DNA of 64,000 nucleotides. Source: JAHFTY01 sp964584785. GTDB taxonomy: Bacteria > Acidobacteriota > Terriglobia > 20CM-2-55-15. A model generated the notes under the pieces. That model searched no databases. It was not told the DNA's origin and saw only the letters and a list, made by a program, of their open reading frames with translations. The position numbers and the translations under genes were made by a program. Below, one piece after another: positions 52,226 to 60,491 of this stretch (its first letter is position 1; every line of letters begins with the position of its first letter). The DNA is taken from NCBI GenBank assembly GCA_964584785.1, contig CAZPBY010000040.1:1-64000 (forward strand). Reading direction: 5' to 3'.

Positions 52226-53449
52226 ATGATTCGTATCGCAAAAACAGTCCTGATAGCTGGCATGCTCGCTTGCTTATCGAGTTGCAGTTCTGCCGAGACG
52301 GCGCAGACCCCGCAGCCGGCCGGACCGCGCGTTTTTCCACCGGTTCCCGTCAGCATCGCTCAGTCTGCGGAAGACACAGTTCCGATCGAACTGAAGGCTT
52401 TTGGAACCGTGGAGGCGTTTTCCTCCGTCGACGTCAAATCGCAGGTCGCAGGGCCGCTCCTGACGGTGAAGTTTACGGAGGGCAGCAATGTGACGAGGGG
52501 CGACCTGCTTTTCGAAATCGATCCCAGACCGTTCCAGGAGACGCTACGCCAAGCCGAAGCGACGATGACGAAGGACACCGCCCAGCTTCGATTGGCCGAA
52601 GCCAATCTCGCACGGGATCAGGCTAACCAGAAAAATGTTAACTCCGATGCTGAGCGTTACGCTCAACTGGCAAAGGAAGGCATCGCGACCCGCATGCAAC
52701 AAGAGCAGATCCGGACTGCCGCCGACATGGCACGTGAAGCGGTGCGCGCCGACGAAGCGGCAATCGAAAGCATTCATGCGGCGCTGGAAAGCGATCGTGC
52801 GGCAGTCGAACGCGCGAAGCTGGATCTAAGCTACTGTCAGATTCACGCACCTATTTCCGGACGCGCGGGAAACTTGCTGGTGCACGCCGGGAATCTGGTC
52901 AAGGCGAACGATCTGCCGCTGGTGGTGATCAACCAGATTTCGCCCATTTTCGTTTCCTTCGGCATACCGGAACGGCAACTGAACGCCCTCACGTCCAGGA
53001 ACGCTCGAAAGATCCCCGTGCAAGCGTTTTTCGAGGGTTCGTCGGACCAGGTTGACGGAGCCCTCTCGGTCATCGATAACAAAGTCGATCCCACCACCGG
53101 GACAGTTCGACTCAAAGCCACGTTCGATAACAAGGAACGGTTGTTGTGGCCGGGCCGATTTGTGAACGTCGTGATGACTCTCGATATGCAAAAGGCGACG
53201 GTGGTCCCGTCCGAATCGGTGCAGGTTGGCCAGCAGGGCTCGTTCGTTTACGTCGTGAAGGCGGACAAAACCGTGGAGCCCAGACCCGTCGCCGTCGGAG
53301 CGACGATCAACGGAAGAGTCGTGATTGAGAAAGGCATCGCTCCCGGCGAAACGGTCGTGACGGATGGTCAGTCACGTTTGTTCCCCGGCGCAACGATCGC
53401 CGCCGGACAGGCGCAAGCGCCAGCCCAGCCGCAAAGTCAGGGGAAATAA
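52226..53449 (+). CDS. RND efflux periplasmic adaptor, lipoprotein (MdtA-like)
   Basis: A 407-residue membrane-fusion protein. Lipobox LSSC at residue 20 anchors it. The barrel-sandwich halves are VEAFSSVDVKSQVAGPLLTVKFTEGSNVTRGDLLFEID and SYCQIHAPISGRAGNL; the helical hairpin is between (AEANLARDQAN, ERYAQLAKEG). The C-terminal part has the beta-barrel and membrane-proximal domains. The inner-membrane pump follows after three bases. No outer-membrane TolC gene is adjacent. Confidence 0.93.
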   Translation: MIRIAKTVLIAGMLACLSSCSSAETAQTPQPAGPRVFPPVPVSIAQSAEDTVPIELKAFGTVEAFSSVDVKSQVAGPLLTVKFTEGSNVTRGDLLFEIDPRPFQETLRQAEATMTKDTAQLRLAEANLARDQANQKNVNSDAERYAQLAKEGIATRMQQEQIRTAADMAREAVRADEAAIESIHAALESDRAAVERAKLDLSYCQIHAPISGRAGNLLVHAGNLVKANDLPLVVINQISPIFVSFGIPERQLNALTSRNARKIPVQAFFEGSSDQVDGALSVIDNKVDPTTGTVRLKATFDNKERLLWPGRFVNVVMTLDMQKATVVPSESVQVGQQGSFVYVVKADKTVEPRPVAVGATINGRVVIEKGIAPGETVVTDGQSRLFPGATIAAGQAQAPAQPQSQGK

Positions 53450-53452
53450 GCC

Positions 53453-56400
53453 ATGCATGTCTCGCGCATCTTTATCGAACGGCCCGTGATGACGGGCCTC
53501 GTGACGTTCGCGATTCTGCTGTTTGGAATCGTGGGATTCCGCGCATTGCCTGTCGCTCAGTTGCCGAGCGTCGATTATCCGACGGTGCAGGTGTTCGCGT
53601 TCCTTCCCGGCGCCAGTCCCGAAACCATGGCGAATTCTGTGGCGACACCCCTCGAACGCCAGATCTCGACGATTGCCGGCGTGCAGTCGATGAGTTCGTC
53701 CAACGTCCAGGGAAGTACCACGATCACCATTCAGTTTGAACTCTCGCGTACCATCGACGCCGCAACCCAGGATGTTCAGGCCGCGGTTTCCCGCGCAGGA
53801 ATGCCGGCCGATATGCCGCGACCGCCGAGCGTCCAGAAAACGAATCCATCGCAGCAACCGGTTCTCTACGTAGCACTCGCTTCGAACACGCTCCCGATGT
53901 ACACCGTCACCGAATACGCCGAGACGCTGCTCGCCCGGCGGATCTCCTCGATCAGCGGCATCGCCAGCGTGCAGATTTTCGGCGCGCAGAAGTATGCCGT
54001 CCGCGTTCAAGTGGATCCCGACGCTCTGGCCGCACACGGCATCGGCCTGGACGAAGTTCAGCGTGCGGTTCAGCAGAGCAACACCAACCTGCCGACAGGA
54101 CGATTACAGGGTGAGAAACAGGCTTTCACGGTTCAGTCGACCGGCCAATTGATGAATGCGGCGGCGTACCGGCCGTTGATCGTCGAATACCGCAACGGCA
54201 TGCCGATCCGGCTGGAACAGCTCGGCAACGTGATCGATCACGTCGAGGACGATAAAACCGCCGCCTGGTTTAATGGCATTCCGTCGATGGTTCTGGCGAT
54301 CAGCCGCCAGCCCGGCACGAACACGGTCGAAGTTGTCGACAACGTTCACAAGATTTTCAAGGAACTGCAGGACGCTCTGCCTCCGGCGATCAGCATGGTC
54401 GTCGCATTCGATGCGTCCCAATCGATTCGCGAATCGATCCACGACGTGGAATTCACGCTGTTGCTGACCATCACGCTGGTGGTGATGGTGATTTTTCTTT
54501 TCCTGCGCCATCTCACCGCGACATTCATTCCGGGTTCGGCGGTACTGCTCTCCATCGTCGGAACGTTCGCCGCGATGTATCTGCTTGGCTACAGCTTGAA
54601 CAACCTGTCGCTGATGGCGCTGACGTTGTCCGTTGGATTTGTGGTGGACGATGCGATTGTCATGCTCGAAAACATCGTGCGCTACATGGAATTGGGAAAA
54701 GGCCGCTATGAAGCGGCGCTTCTGGCATCGAAGGAAATCGGCTTCACGATCGTTTCGATGACGATGTCGCTGGTGGCCGTTTTCATTCCGGTTCTTTTCA
54801 TGGGCGGTATGGTCGGACGTCTTTTACACGAGTTCGCGCTGACGATTACCATTGCCATCCTGATTTCCGGTTTCGTCTCTCTGACATTCACGCCGATGCT
54901 CGGCAGCCGTTTGCTGCCGCCGCACACACAAAAACACGGCCGCCTGTATCGCCTGCTCGAACATGGATTCAGCGCCCTGGCCGGCGCCTACGATTACACG
55001 TTGCGGAAGGTGTTGCATCATCGAATTGCGACCATGGCCGTAGCGGTGTTGATGCTTGTCGGAACCGTTTATCTGTTCATGACAATGCCGACAGGTTTCA
55101 TTCCCAGTCAGGACAGCGGCTTCATTTTCGGCGTCACCATGGCGGGTCAGGACGTTTCCTTCGAATCGATGGCGAAGCGGCAGCGCGCCGTCGTCGACAT
55201 CATTGAAAAGGATCCGAACGTGGAGGGTTCGGCGGCTTTCAATTCGCAAAGCAACTCCGGATTCCTGTTCGCCAAGTTGAAATCGCGTCCGGAACGGAAA
55301 CTGACGGTCGATCAGGTGATGGATGGTCTCAGACCCAAGTTGATGTCGGTTCCGGGGATCATGGCATTCCTGCAGAATCCTCCGCCAATCACCATCAACG
55401 GGCAGTTCAGCACCAGCATTTATCAGATGACCGTGCAGAGCGTGAACCTGAGCGACATTTATGAATGGGTGCCAAAGCTGGCCAACAAGATTCGCACGCT
55501 GCCCGGATTCGTGGACGTCAACAGTGATGTGCAGGTCGCAAGCCCGCAACTCGAGGTGAACATCGACCGCGAGCGCGCACTCGCGCTTGGCGTAAAACCG
55601 GATCAAATCCAGAACGCGCTGTACACCGCTTTTGGAAACCGGCAGGTCTCGAATATCTATGCGCCGGCGAATCAATATGCGGTGATTCTCGAAGTCAAAC
55701 CGGAAAAGCAGCGGACGCCGGACGCTCTTTCCACGTTGTATATTCGCTCGACGTCCGGAAGTCTGGTGCCGATCAGTGAAGTCGCAACCGTGCAACGTAC
55801 CGTCGGTCCACTCAGCGTGAATCACTTCGGTCAGCTTCCGGCAGCAACGATTTCGTTCAACCTGCAGCCCGGCTTTTCGCTGGGCGTCGCCGCGCAAAGC
55901 GTGGACGACGCCATTCGTGAAATGCGGATTCCAACGAGCGTGACCACGAGTTTTCAGGGAACGGTGAAGGAGTTCCAGCAGTCGTTCCAGGGAATGACGA
56001 TCCTGCTGGTGGTGGCGATTCTCGTCATCTACATCGTGCTGGGTATTCTGTACGAAAGCCTGATTCACCCGATCACGATTCTCTCGGGCTTGCCGTCCGC
56101 GGTTTTCGGCGCGTTGCTCACGCTCACGCTATTCCATAAGCAGCTCGATCTGTTCGCATTCGTCGGCTTGATCATGCTGTTCGGCGTCGTAAAGAAGAAC
56201 GCGATCATGATGATCGACTTCGCGCTTGAAGCACAGCGCGTGGAAGGCAAGAATCCTGAGGAAGCGATCTATCAAGGTTGCACGCTGCGGTTCCGGCCGA
56301 TCATGATGACAACGATGGCTGCGCTCTTCGGCACTCTGCCGATCGCGCTCGGATATGGCGAAGGCGGTGACGCGCGGCAAGCTCTCGGCCTTGCCGTCGT

Positions 56401-56545
56401 CGGCGGGTTGATGGTGTCGCAAATCCTGACCCTGTACATCACGCCGGTCCTGTATCTGTACATGGAACGACTCCAGCAGTGGCTTCGCGGAAGCCGCCGT
56501 TCTAAAGTTCCCGTACCGGCAGACGCTCTTCAGCCCGGCGATTAA
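53453..56545 (+). CDS. RND family multidrug transporter (AcrB/MdtB-like)
   Basis: A 1030-residue inner-membrane trimeric pump. It begins HVSRIFIERPVMTGLV, has twelve predicted helices, two large periplasmic loops, and the proton-relay acids in GFVVDDAIVMLENI of helix 4. The PTGFIPSQDSGFIFG start of the second half and FRPIMMTTMAALFGTLPIAL in the last helices are standard for the HAE1 group (hydrophobic and amphiphilic efflux), closest in style to MdtB/MdtC. It works with the adaptor encoded just upstream. Confidence 0.94.
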   Translation: MHVSRIFIERPVMTGLVTFAILLFGIVGFRALPVAQLPSVDYPTVQVFAFLPGASPETMANSVATPLERQISTIAGVQSMSSSNVQGSTTITIQFELSRTIDAATQDVQAAVSRAGMPADMPRPPSVQKTNPSQQPVLYVALASNTLPMYTVTEYAETLLARRISSISGIASVQIFGAQKYAVRVQVDPDALAAHGIGLDEVQRAVQQSNTNLPTGRLQGEKQAFTVQSTGQLMNAAAYRPLIVEYRNGMPIRLEQLGNVIDHVEDDKTAAWFNGIPSMVLAISRQPGTNTVEVVDNVHKIFKELQDALPPAISMVVAFDASQSIRESIHDVEFTLLLTITLVVMVIFLFLRHLTATFIPGSAVLLSIVGTFAAMYLLGYSLNNLSLMALTLSVGFVVDDAIVMLENIVRYMELGKGRYEAALLASKEIGFTIVSMTMSLVAVFIPVLFMGGMVGRLLHEFALTITIAILISGFVSLTFTPMLGSRLLPPHTQKHGRLYRLLEHGFSALAGAYDYTLRKVLHHRIATMAVAVLMLVGTVYLFMTMPTGFIPSQDSGFIFGVTMAGQDVSFESMAKRQRAVVDIIEKDPNVEGSAAFNSQSNSGFLFAKLKSRPERKLTVDQVMDGLRPKLMSVPGIMAFLQNPPPITINGQFSTSIYQMTVQSVNLSDIYEWVPKLANKIRTLPGFVDVNSDVQVASPQLEVNIDRERALALGVKPDQIQNALYTAFGNRQVSNIYAPANQYAVILEVKPEKQRTPDALSTLYIRSTSGSLVPISEVATVQRTVGPLSVNHFGQLPAATISFNLQPGFSLGVAAQSVDDAIREMRIPTSVTTSFQGTVKEFQQSFQGMTILLVVAILVIYIVLGILYESLIHPITILSGLPSAVFGALLTLTLFHKQLDLFAFVGLIMLFGVVKKNAIMMIDFALEAQRVEGKNPEEAIYQGCTLRFRPIMMTTMAALFGTLPIALGYGEGGDARQALGLAVVGGLMVSQILTLYITPVLYLYMERLQQWLRGSRRSKVPVPADALQPGD

Positions 56546-56556
56546 TCGTCGTCGCC

Positions 56557-57147
56557 ATGTTTACGCCTGAAGCGACAGTCGGACCGTTTTATCCCGGCGT
56601 TTTTGCGCTGGAATCCCAGAGGAGCGACCTCTCCATGGTCGCGCCCGTACTTGCTCACCGACCGCAGGGACAGCCTATCCGTTTGTCGGGCCGATTCATC
56701 GATTCGGATGGCCTGCCGATACCGAGTCTCATTGTCGAGGTGTGGCAGGCAAACGCGCATGGACGATATCGTCATCCGCTGGATCAATCCGATCGACCTC
56801 TCGATCCGCAGTTCGACGGCTTCGCGAGGATCCGTACAACCGACGACGGTCTGTACGTTCTCCGCACGATAAAGCCCGGCGCCCATCCCGTTCACAAGGG
56901 CGGAAGCATGATGCGTGCACCGCACCTGCGTTTTACGATTTTCGCCTCGGGTATCGATCGCGTCGTCACTCAGATTTTTTTCGACGACGAGCTTTTGAAC
57001 GAAACCGATCCCGTTCTGAATTGCATCGGCGAGCCCGGTGTCCGCCGCCGGTTGATCGCGCGGCGAGCCGCCGACAGCGAGTACTCGCTCGACATCATTA
57101 TGCGAGGCGATGACGAAACGCCGTTCTTCGACGACTGGGCGAAGTGA
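56557..57147 (+). CDS. Intradiol dioxygenase, alpha-type subunit (PcaG-like)
   Basis: A 196-residue protein matching protocatechuate 3,4-dioxygenase alpha subunits: TPEATVGPFYPGVF, LIVEVWQANAHGRY and FDGFARIRTTDDGLY. It lacks the iron ligands (the H-x-H site reads APHLRFTIF), as alpha subunits do. The start is 11 bases after the RND pump stop. Its last codon overlaps the GTG of the beta gene. Together they cleave a catechol ring between the hydroxyls; protocatechuate is likely but not proven. Confidence 0.88.
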   Translation: MFTPEATVGPFYPGVFALESQRSDLSMVAPVLAHRPQGQPIRLSGRFIDSDGLPIPSLIVEVWQANAHGRYRHPLDQSDRPLDPQFDGFARIRTTDDGLYVLRTIKPGAHPVHKGGSMMRAPHLRFTIFASGIDRVVTQIFFDDELLNETDPVLNCIGEPGVRRRLIARRAADSEYSLDIIMRGDDETPFFDDWAK

Positions 57148-57797
57148 TGATATCCGGCCGCATTCTGTCCATCGTTCATAACGATCGTGAAAGCGAGGCG
57201 CGCACGCCGTCGCGGCCTCTCGTCGTGATTCCGGAGTCCGCTCGCGATGAGTACACCGCCATGCCGCCGCTGTCTTCAGCAACCGGGGTCCAGGCGGACC
57301 TGACACGGATCGGCCCCGGACGTCCGCAGGCGGCGGGCCGGGTGATTTCCATCGTGGGCCGGGTTGTGGACGAAGAGCGACGGCCGGTCCGGCGAAGCGT
57401 GATCGAGATCTGGAACGCGAACACCTATGGCCGCTACTCTCACTCGCTCGACGCAAAAAACTCCGCTCCACTCGATCCGCACTTTTACGGATTCGGTCGC
57501 GCCGCCACTGATGACGACGGAGTTTACCGGCTGCGAACGATCAAGCCCGGCGCTTACATTGCACGGTCCGACATTGGATGGTGGCGGCCGCCGCATGTTC
57601 ATTTTTCATTGCTGGGCGGCGGCGTGAGGCTGGTGACGCAGATGTATTTTCCGAACGAGCCTCTCAATGAAAAGGACTACATCCACATGATCATTCCGGA
57701 AGGTGAGCGCCCGCTCGTCATAGGTAAGCCGGTTGGTGCGGATGAATTCCGGTTCGATATCGTGGTGCGTGGACGCTCGCAGACGCCGTGGATTTAA
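57144..57797 (+). CDS. Intradiol dioxygenase, beta-type catalytic subunit (PcaH-like)
   Basis: A 217-residue beta subunit with the non-heme ferric iron site: one Tyr in NANTYGRYSHSLD, the second in TIKPGAY, and the histidines in WRPPHVHFSLLG. The initial 70 residues are longer than in a bare intradiol domain, as in PcaH. The start is GTG 57144 within the alpha stop, or ATG 57147. No other pca gene (pcaB, pcaC, pcaD) is near, which is unusual for this pathway. Confidence 0.9.
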   Translation: MMISGRILSIVHNDRESEARTPSRPLVVIPESARDEYTAMPPLSSATGVQADLTRIGPGRPQAAGRVISIVGRVVDEERRPVRRSVIEIWNANTYGRYSHSLDAKNSAPLDPHFYGFGRAATDDDGVYRLRTIKPGAYIARSDIGWWRPPHVHFSLLGGGVRLVTQMYFPNEPLNEKDYIHMIIPEGERPLVIGKPVGADEFRFDIVVRGRSQTPWI

Positions 57798-57798
57798 T

Positions 57799-58701
57799 CT
57801 AGGCCACCGCGTGCCAGGTCTGTGTGGGAATCCACGACTCCAGGGTCTTACGGGCCTGGCCCAGCGCTTGAGGATGCTTCCACATCGAGTTCCACGGATC
57901 GGCGCCAATAGCGGACAGCCGCCGGAAAATATTTCGGAGATTGTATCGCTGCGGCTGAAGGCGCGACTCCGATACTTCCGACCAATCCAGCGGAGTCGCA
58001 ATCGGAGCGCCGGGTTTTGCGCGAAGCGAATACGGCGCAACCGAAGTTTGAGCGTAAGCATTACGCGTGACGTCGATAGAGACCGAGCCCTTCCGCGACG
58101 ATTGGAGTTGCTCCGCGGTTACAACATCGGGATACGCGTCGGTGAGTCCGTGGACAACGTCCCGCGCAAACCGGCTAACCGTATCGAAACCGGCGCTGCG
58201 ATCGAGCGGCACACTGACATGCAATCCACGCGATCCTGTCGTCATCGGATATGACTTCAAGCCCAACAGCGCAAGAATATCTCGCAGGGCGATTGCCATT
58301 TCACGGACCGGACGAAAGTCATCGCCCGTGGGATTGAGGTCGAAGATCATCACATCCGGATCCTCGATTTGCGGCGCGCGGCTCAACCACATGTGCGGAG
58401 TGATGCAAGCCAGGTTCGCCAGGTAACCGAGCGATTCCTGATCCGGCACGGCAGCGTGAGTCTCGAAACCACCGGTCTTCTTCACCTTCACGCGGGTAAT
58501 GGAATTCGGAAAGTAGGTGTCGATGTTCTTCTGGTAGAAGCACTCCTGCTCGATTCCTTCCGGACATCGCTGCAACATCAACGGGCGATTCTGAATGTGC
58601 GGCAGCATCACGGAAGCGATCCGTGCGTAGTACTCGGCGACGTCGCCCTTTGTGAACCCGTCTTTCGGAAAAATGATCTTGTCCAGACTGCGTTCTTTCA
58701 T
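57799..58701 (-). CDS. Stand-alone LigD-type primase-polymerase domain
   Basis: A 300-residue protein of the NHEJ polymerase domain family (LigD PolDom, AEP primase fold). It shows the family blocks KGDVAEYYARIA, RCPEGIEQECFYQKN, TGSRGLHVSVPL and SIDVTRNAYAQTSVAPYSLRAK. No ligase or 3'-phosphoesterase domain is fused and no Ku gene is in the window. The first catalytic Asp is in FDLNP (Asp121), but the second acid of the usual DxD is Asn123. ATG 58701 is chosen over 58728 because GAGGAGGG precedes it. The Asn substitution may abolish or change polymerase activity. Confidence 0.88.
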   Translation of the reverse strand: MKERSLDKIIFPKDGFTKGDVAEYYARIASVMLPHIQNRPLMLQRCPEGIEQECFYQKNIDTYFPNSITRVKVKKTGGFETHAAVPDQESLGYLANLACITPHMWLSRAPQIEDPDVMIFDLNPTGDDFRPVREMAIALRDILALLGLKSYPMTTGSRGLHVSVPLDRSAGFDTVSRFARDVVHGLTDAYPDVVTAEQLQSSRKGSVSIDVTRNAYAQTSVAPYSLRAKPGAPIATPLDWSEVSESRLQPQRYNLRNIFRRLSAIGADPWNSMWKHPQALGQARKTLESWIPTQTWHAVA

Positions 58702-58888
58702 GCTGCCCTCCTCGATCACTATAGACATGGCGTGGGACTGTGTTGACCTGATGTTCTTAAAGTTGATTCTCGGGACATCGGATTGTCAATGGGACAAATC
58801 TGCTCAGATTCAAGCCAGCCGTGGGTTTTGGACTCGTCACGCCGGCAAATCCCACCATGGCAGCCCTTTAGGCGATATACTCGGCTCC

Positions 58889-59197
58889 ATGATCGCTCGT
58901 TACTGGTCGGCCACTACTTCGAAGGATCGAGCTCCGGTCTATTTCAAGCACCTGACGACCGCTGTTATTCCTGAGCTGAAGTCGCTTGCCGGTTTTGAAG
59001 GCTGTCAGTTGCTGCGCCGCAACGTTGACGACCGCGTGGAAGTTGTCGTGATTACGTTTTGGAAATCACTCGACTCGATCAAGCGGTTTGCCGGGAATGA
59101 CGTGGAAGCTGCTGTTGTTGCTGAACGAGCTGCGGAGTTGTTGACGGACTACGACCGCCGCGTCAAACACTACGAGGTCACGTCGTTCGTGGAATGA
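58889..59197 (+). CDS. Antibiotic biosynthesis monooxygenase (ABM) domain protein
   Basis: A 102-residue ferredoxin-like protein. MIARYWSATTSKDRAPVYFKH, then GFEGCQLLRRN, VEVVVITFWKSLDSIKRFAG and YDRRVKHYEV, match the short ABM domain family (quinone-forming monooxygenases and heme-degrading relatives, often small stress proteins). The start ATG 58889 fits the family N-terminus, although the frame is open upstream. Function is uncertain at this size. It stands alone between two minus-strand genes. Confidence 0.85.
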   Translation: MIARYWSATTSKDRAPVYFKHLTTAVIPELKSLAGFEGCQLLRRNVDDRVEVVVITFWKSLDSIKRFAGNDVEAAVVAERAAELLTDYDRRVKHYEVTSFVE

Positions 59198-59218
59198 AGT
59201 GTGTTCTAAGCCCGCCGG

Positions 59219-60451
59219 CTATTCGCTGACACCGGCAATCACGCGATCTCCGTCGTTGAGATCACCGGGATCCAGCACAACCGCGTCACCGGGCGAGATG
59301 CCTTCGAGTATTTCGACATCGCGATCAAAACGGCGGCCCGTCTTGACGCGCTTTTCCTGAGCCTTACCGTCCTTCACGATAAACACGCGATCGACGCCGG
59401 CAAAGGCTGCCAGCGCGTTGGCGGGCACGACAAGCGATTTCTTTCCGCTCGAGATGATGATTTCCGACTTCGCGAAAGCTCCGGGCCGCAGCAGATTCTG
59501 TGGATTCAGAACGGCCGCTTCAATCAGCAGCGTGCGGTTGGTTTCATCGACCGCGGGGCTGATTCGTTCCACGCGGCCTTCATGCTGGCCGGGAACTCCA
59601 TCGACGGTGACGCGAACGGCCTGGCCGAACCGCACATCACGCGCCTGACGTTCCGGCACCGCCGCGCGCAACCTCAGCGGATTCATCTGGACCAAGTTCG
59701 CGATAGGAGCACCGATCGCGACATATTGTCCGATACTGGTTTGACGGAGGCGGATCATGCCGTCAATTGGCGCGTAGAGCGTCGTGTCGGCCAGTTGCTG
59801 GCGCGCAAGCTCCAATTCAAACCTGCGCTGCGCCAGCACGCCTTGCCGGTTTCTGGCTTCATCCTTCGAGTCTTCATATTTCGCTTCAGCCACTCGATAG
59901 GCCGACTGCGCGACGTCGAGATCCGCTTTCGCGATCAACCCCTTATCATCGAGTTGCTCCGCACGTTCGGATCGCGCCTTGGCGCCGTTTAGTTCGGCTT
60001 TGGCCTGCCGGACGATCGCCAATGATTCGGGATCCACCTCAGTCAACGTGGAGTCTTGCGGTAAACCCAGCTTGAATAGAGCTTGTTGTAATGCGGCTTC
60101 CGACTGACGGACACGGAGTTGGAAATCCGTCGGATCCAGGCGAGCGATGACATCGCCTTTGCGTACCGTACTTCCGAAATCGATCTTGAGATCCGCGATC
60201 CGTCCGGCAACCTTCATCCCGAGAACCACTTCATTTTCGGCGGCGAGGGTTCCCATCACTTGCGCCGTCTGATCGAACGATTTCTCTTCGGCAGGAATCG
60301 TATTCACCTTGCGAGGCGCGGTTCCGCCGCGGGTTGGCCCGGCGCCCGGTGAGCCTTTCGCCGAAGCAACAGAGGGTTGGGATCCGGGGCCGCACGCAGA
60401 TAAAAGTAAGCTAACTAAAACGACGACAGAAAGGACCGTGAGCGCTTTCAT
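59219..60451 (-). CDS. Lone HlyD/RND-type efflux adaptor lipoprotein
   Basis: A 410-residue membrane-fusion protein with lipobox LLSAC and the motifs VMGTLAAENEVVLGMKVAGRI, GSTVRKGDVIARLDP, DTTLYAPIDGMIRLRQTS and the typical barrel and membrane-proximal parts. It resembles MacA/MdtA-like adaptors. No transporter gene is adjacent on this strand; the RND pump at 53453 has its own adaptor. It may serve an unlinked pump or be co-transcribed with the fusion gene 40 bases upstream. Start 60451 begins the lipoprotein signal. Confidence 0.9.
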   Translation of the reverse strand: MKALTVLSVVVLVSLLLSACGPGSQPSVASAKGSPGAGPTRGGTAPRKVNTIPAEEKSFDQTAQVMGTLAAENEVVLGMKVAGRIADLKIDFGSTVRKGDVIARLDPTDFQLRVRQSEAALQQALFKLGLPQDSTLTEVDPESLAIVRQAKAELNGAKARSERAEQLDDKGLIAKADLDVAQSAYRVAEAKYEDSKDEARNRQGVLAQRRFELELARQQLADTTLYAPIDGMIRLRQTSIGQYVAIGAPIANLVQMNPLRLRAAVPERQARDVRFGQAVRVTVDGVPGQHEGRVERISPAVDETNRTLLIEAAVLNPQNLLRPGAFAKSEIIISSGKKSLVVPANALAAFAGVDRVFIVKDGKAQEKRVKTGRRFDRDVEILEGISPGDAVVLDPGDLNDGDRVIAGVSE

Positions 60452-60491
60452 AGAGATTAAAAATCGGCGGTTGCACACCGCCGATACAGCA

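Noticed and set aside
54824..56068. Minus-strand open frame (414 codons) inside the RND pump gene
   Set aside because: Composition is rich in His, Arg and Gln, as expected for antisense of a GC-rich gene; no family features.
58652..58888. Upstream extension of the ABM-domain gene
   Set aside because: The extra 79 residues show no family resemblance and are partly antisense to the LigD-type gene start.
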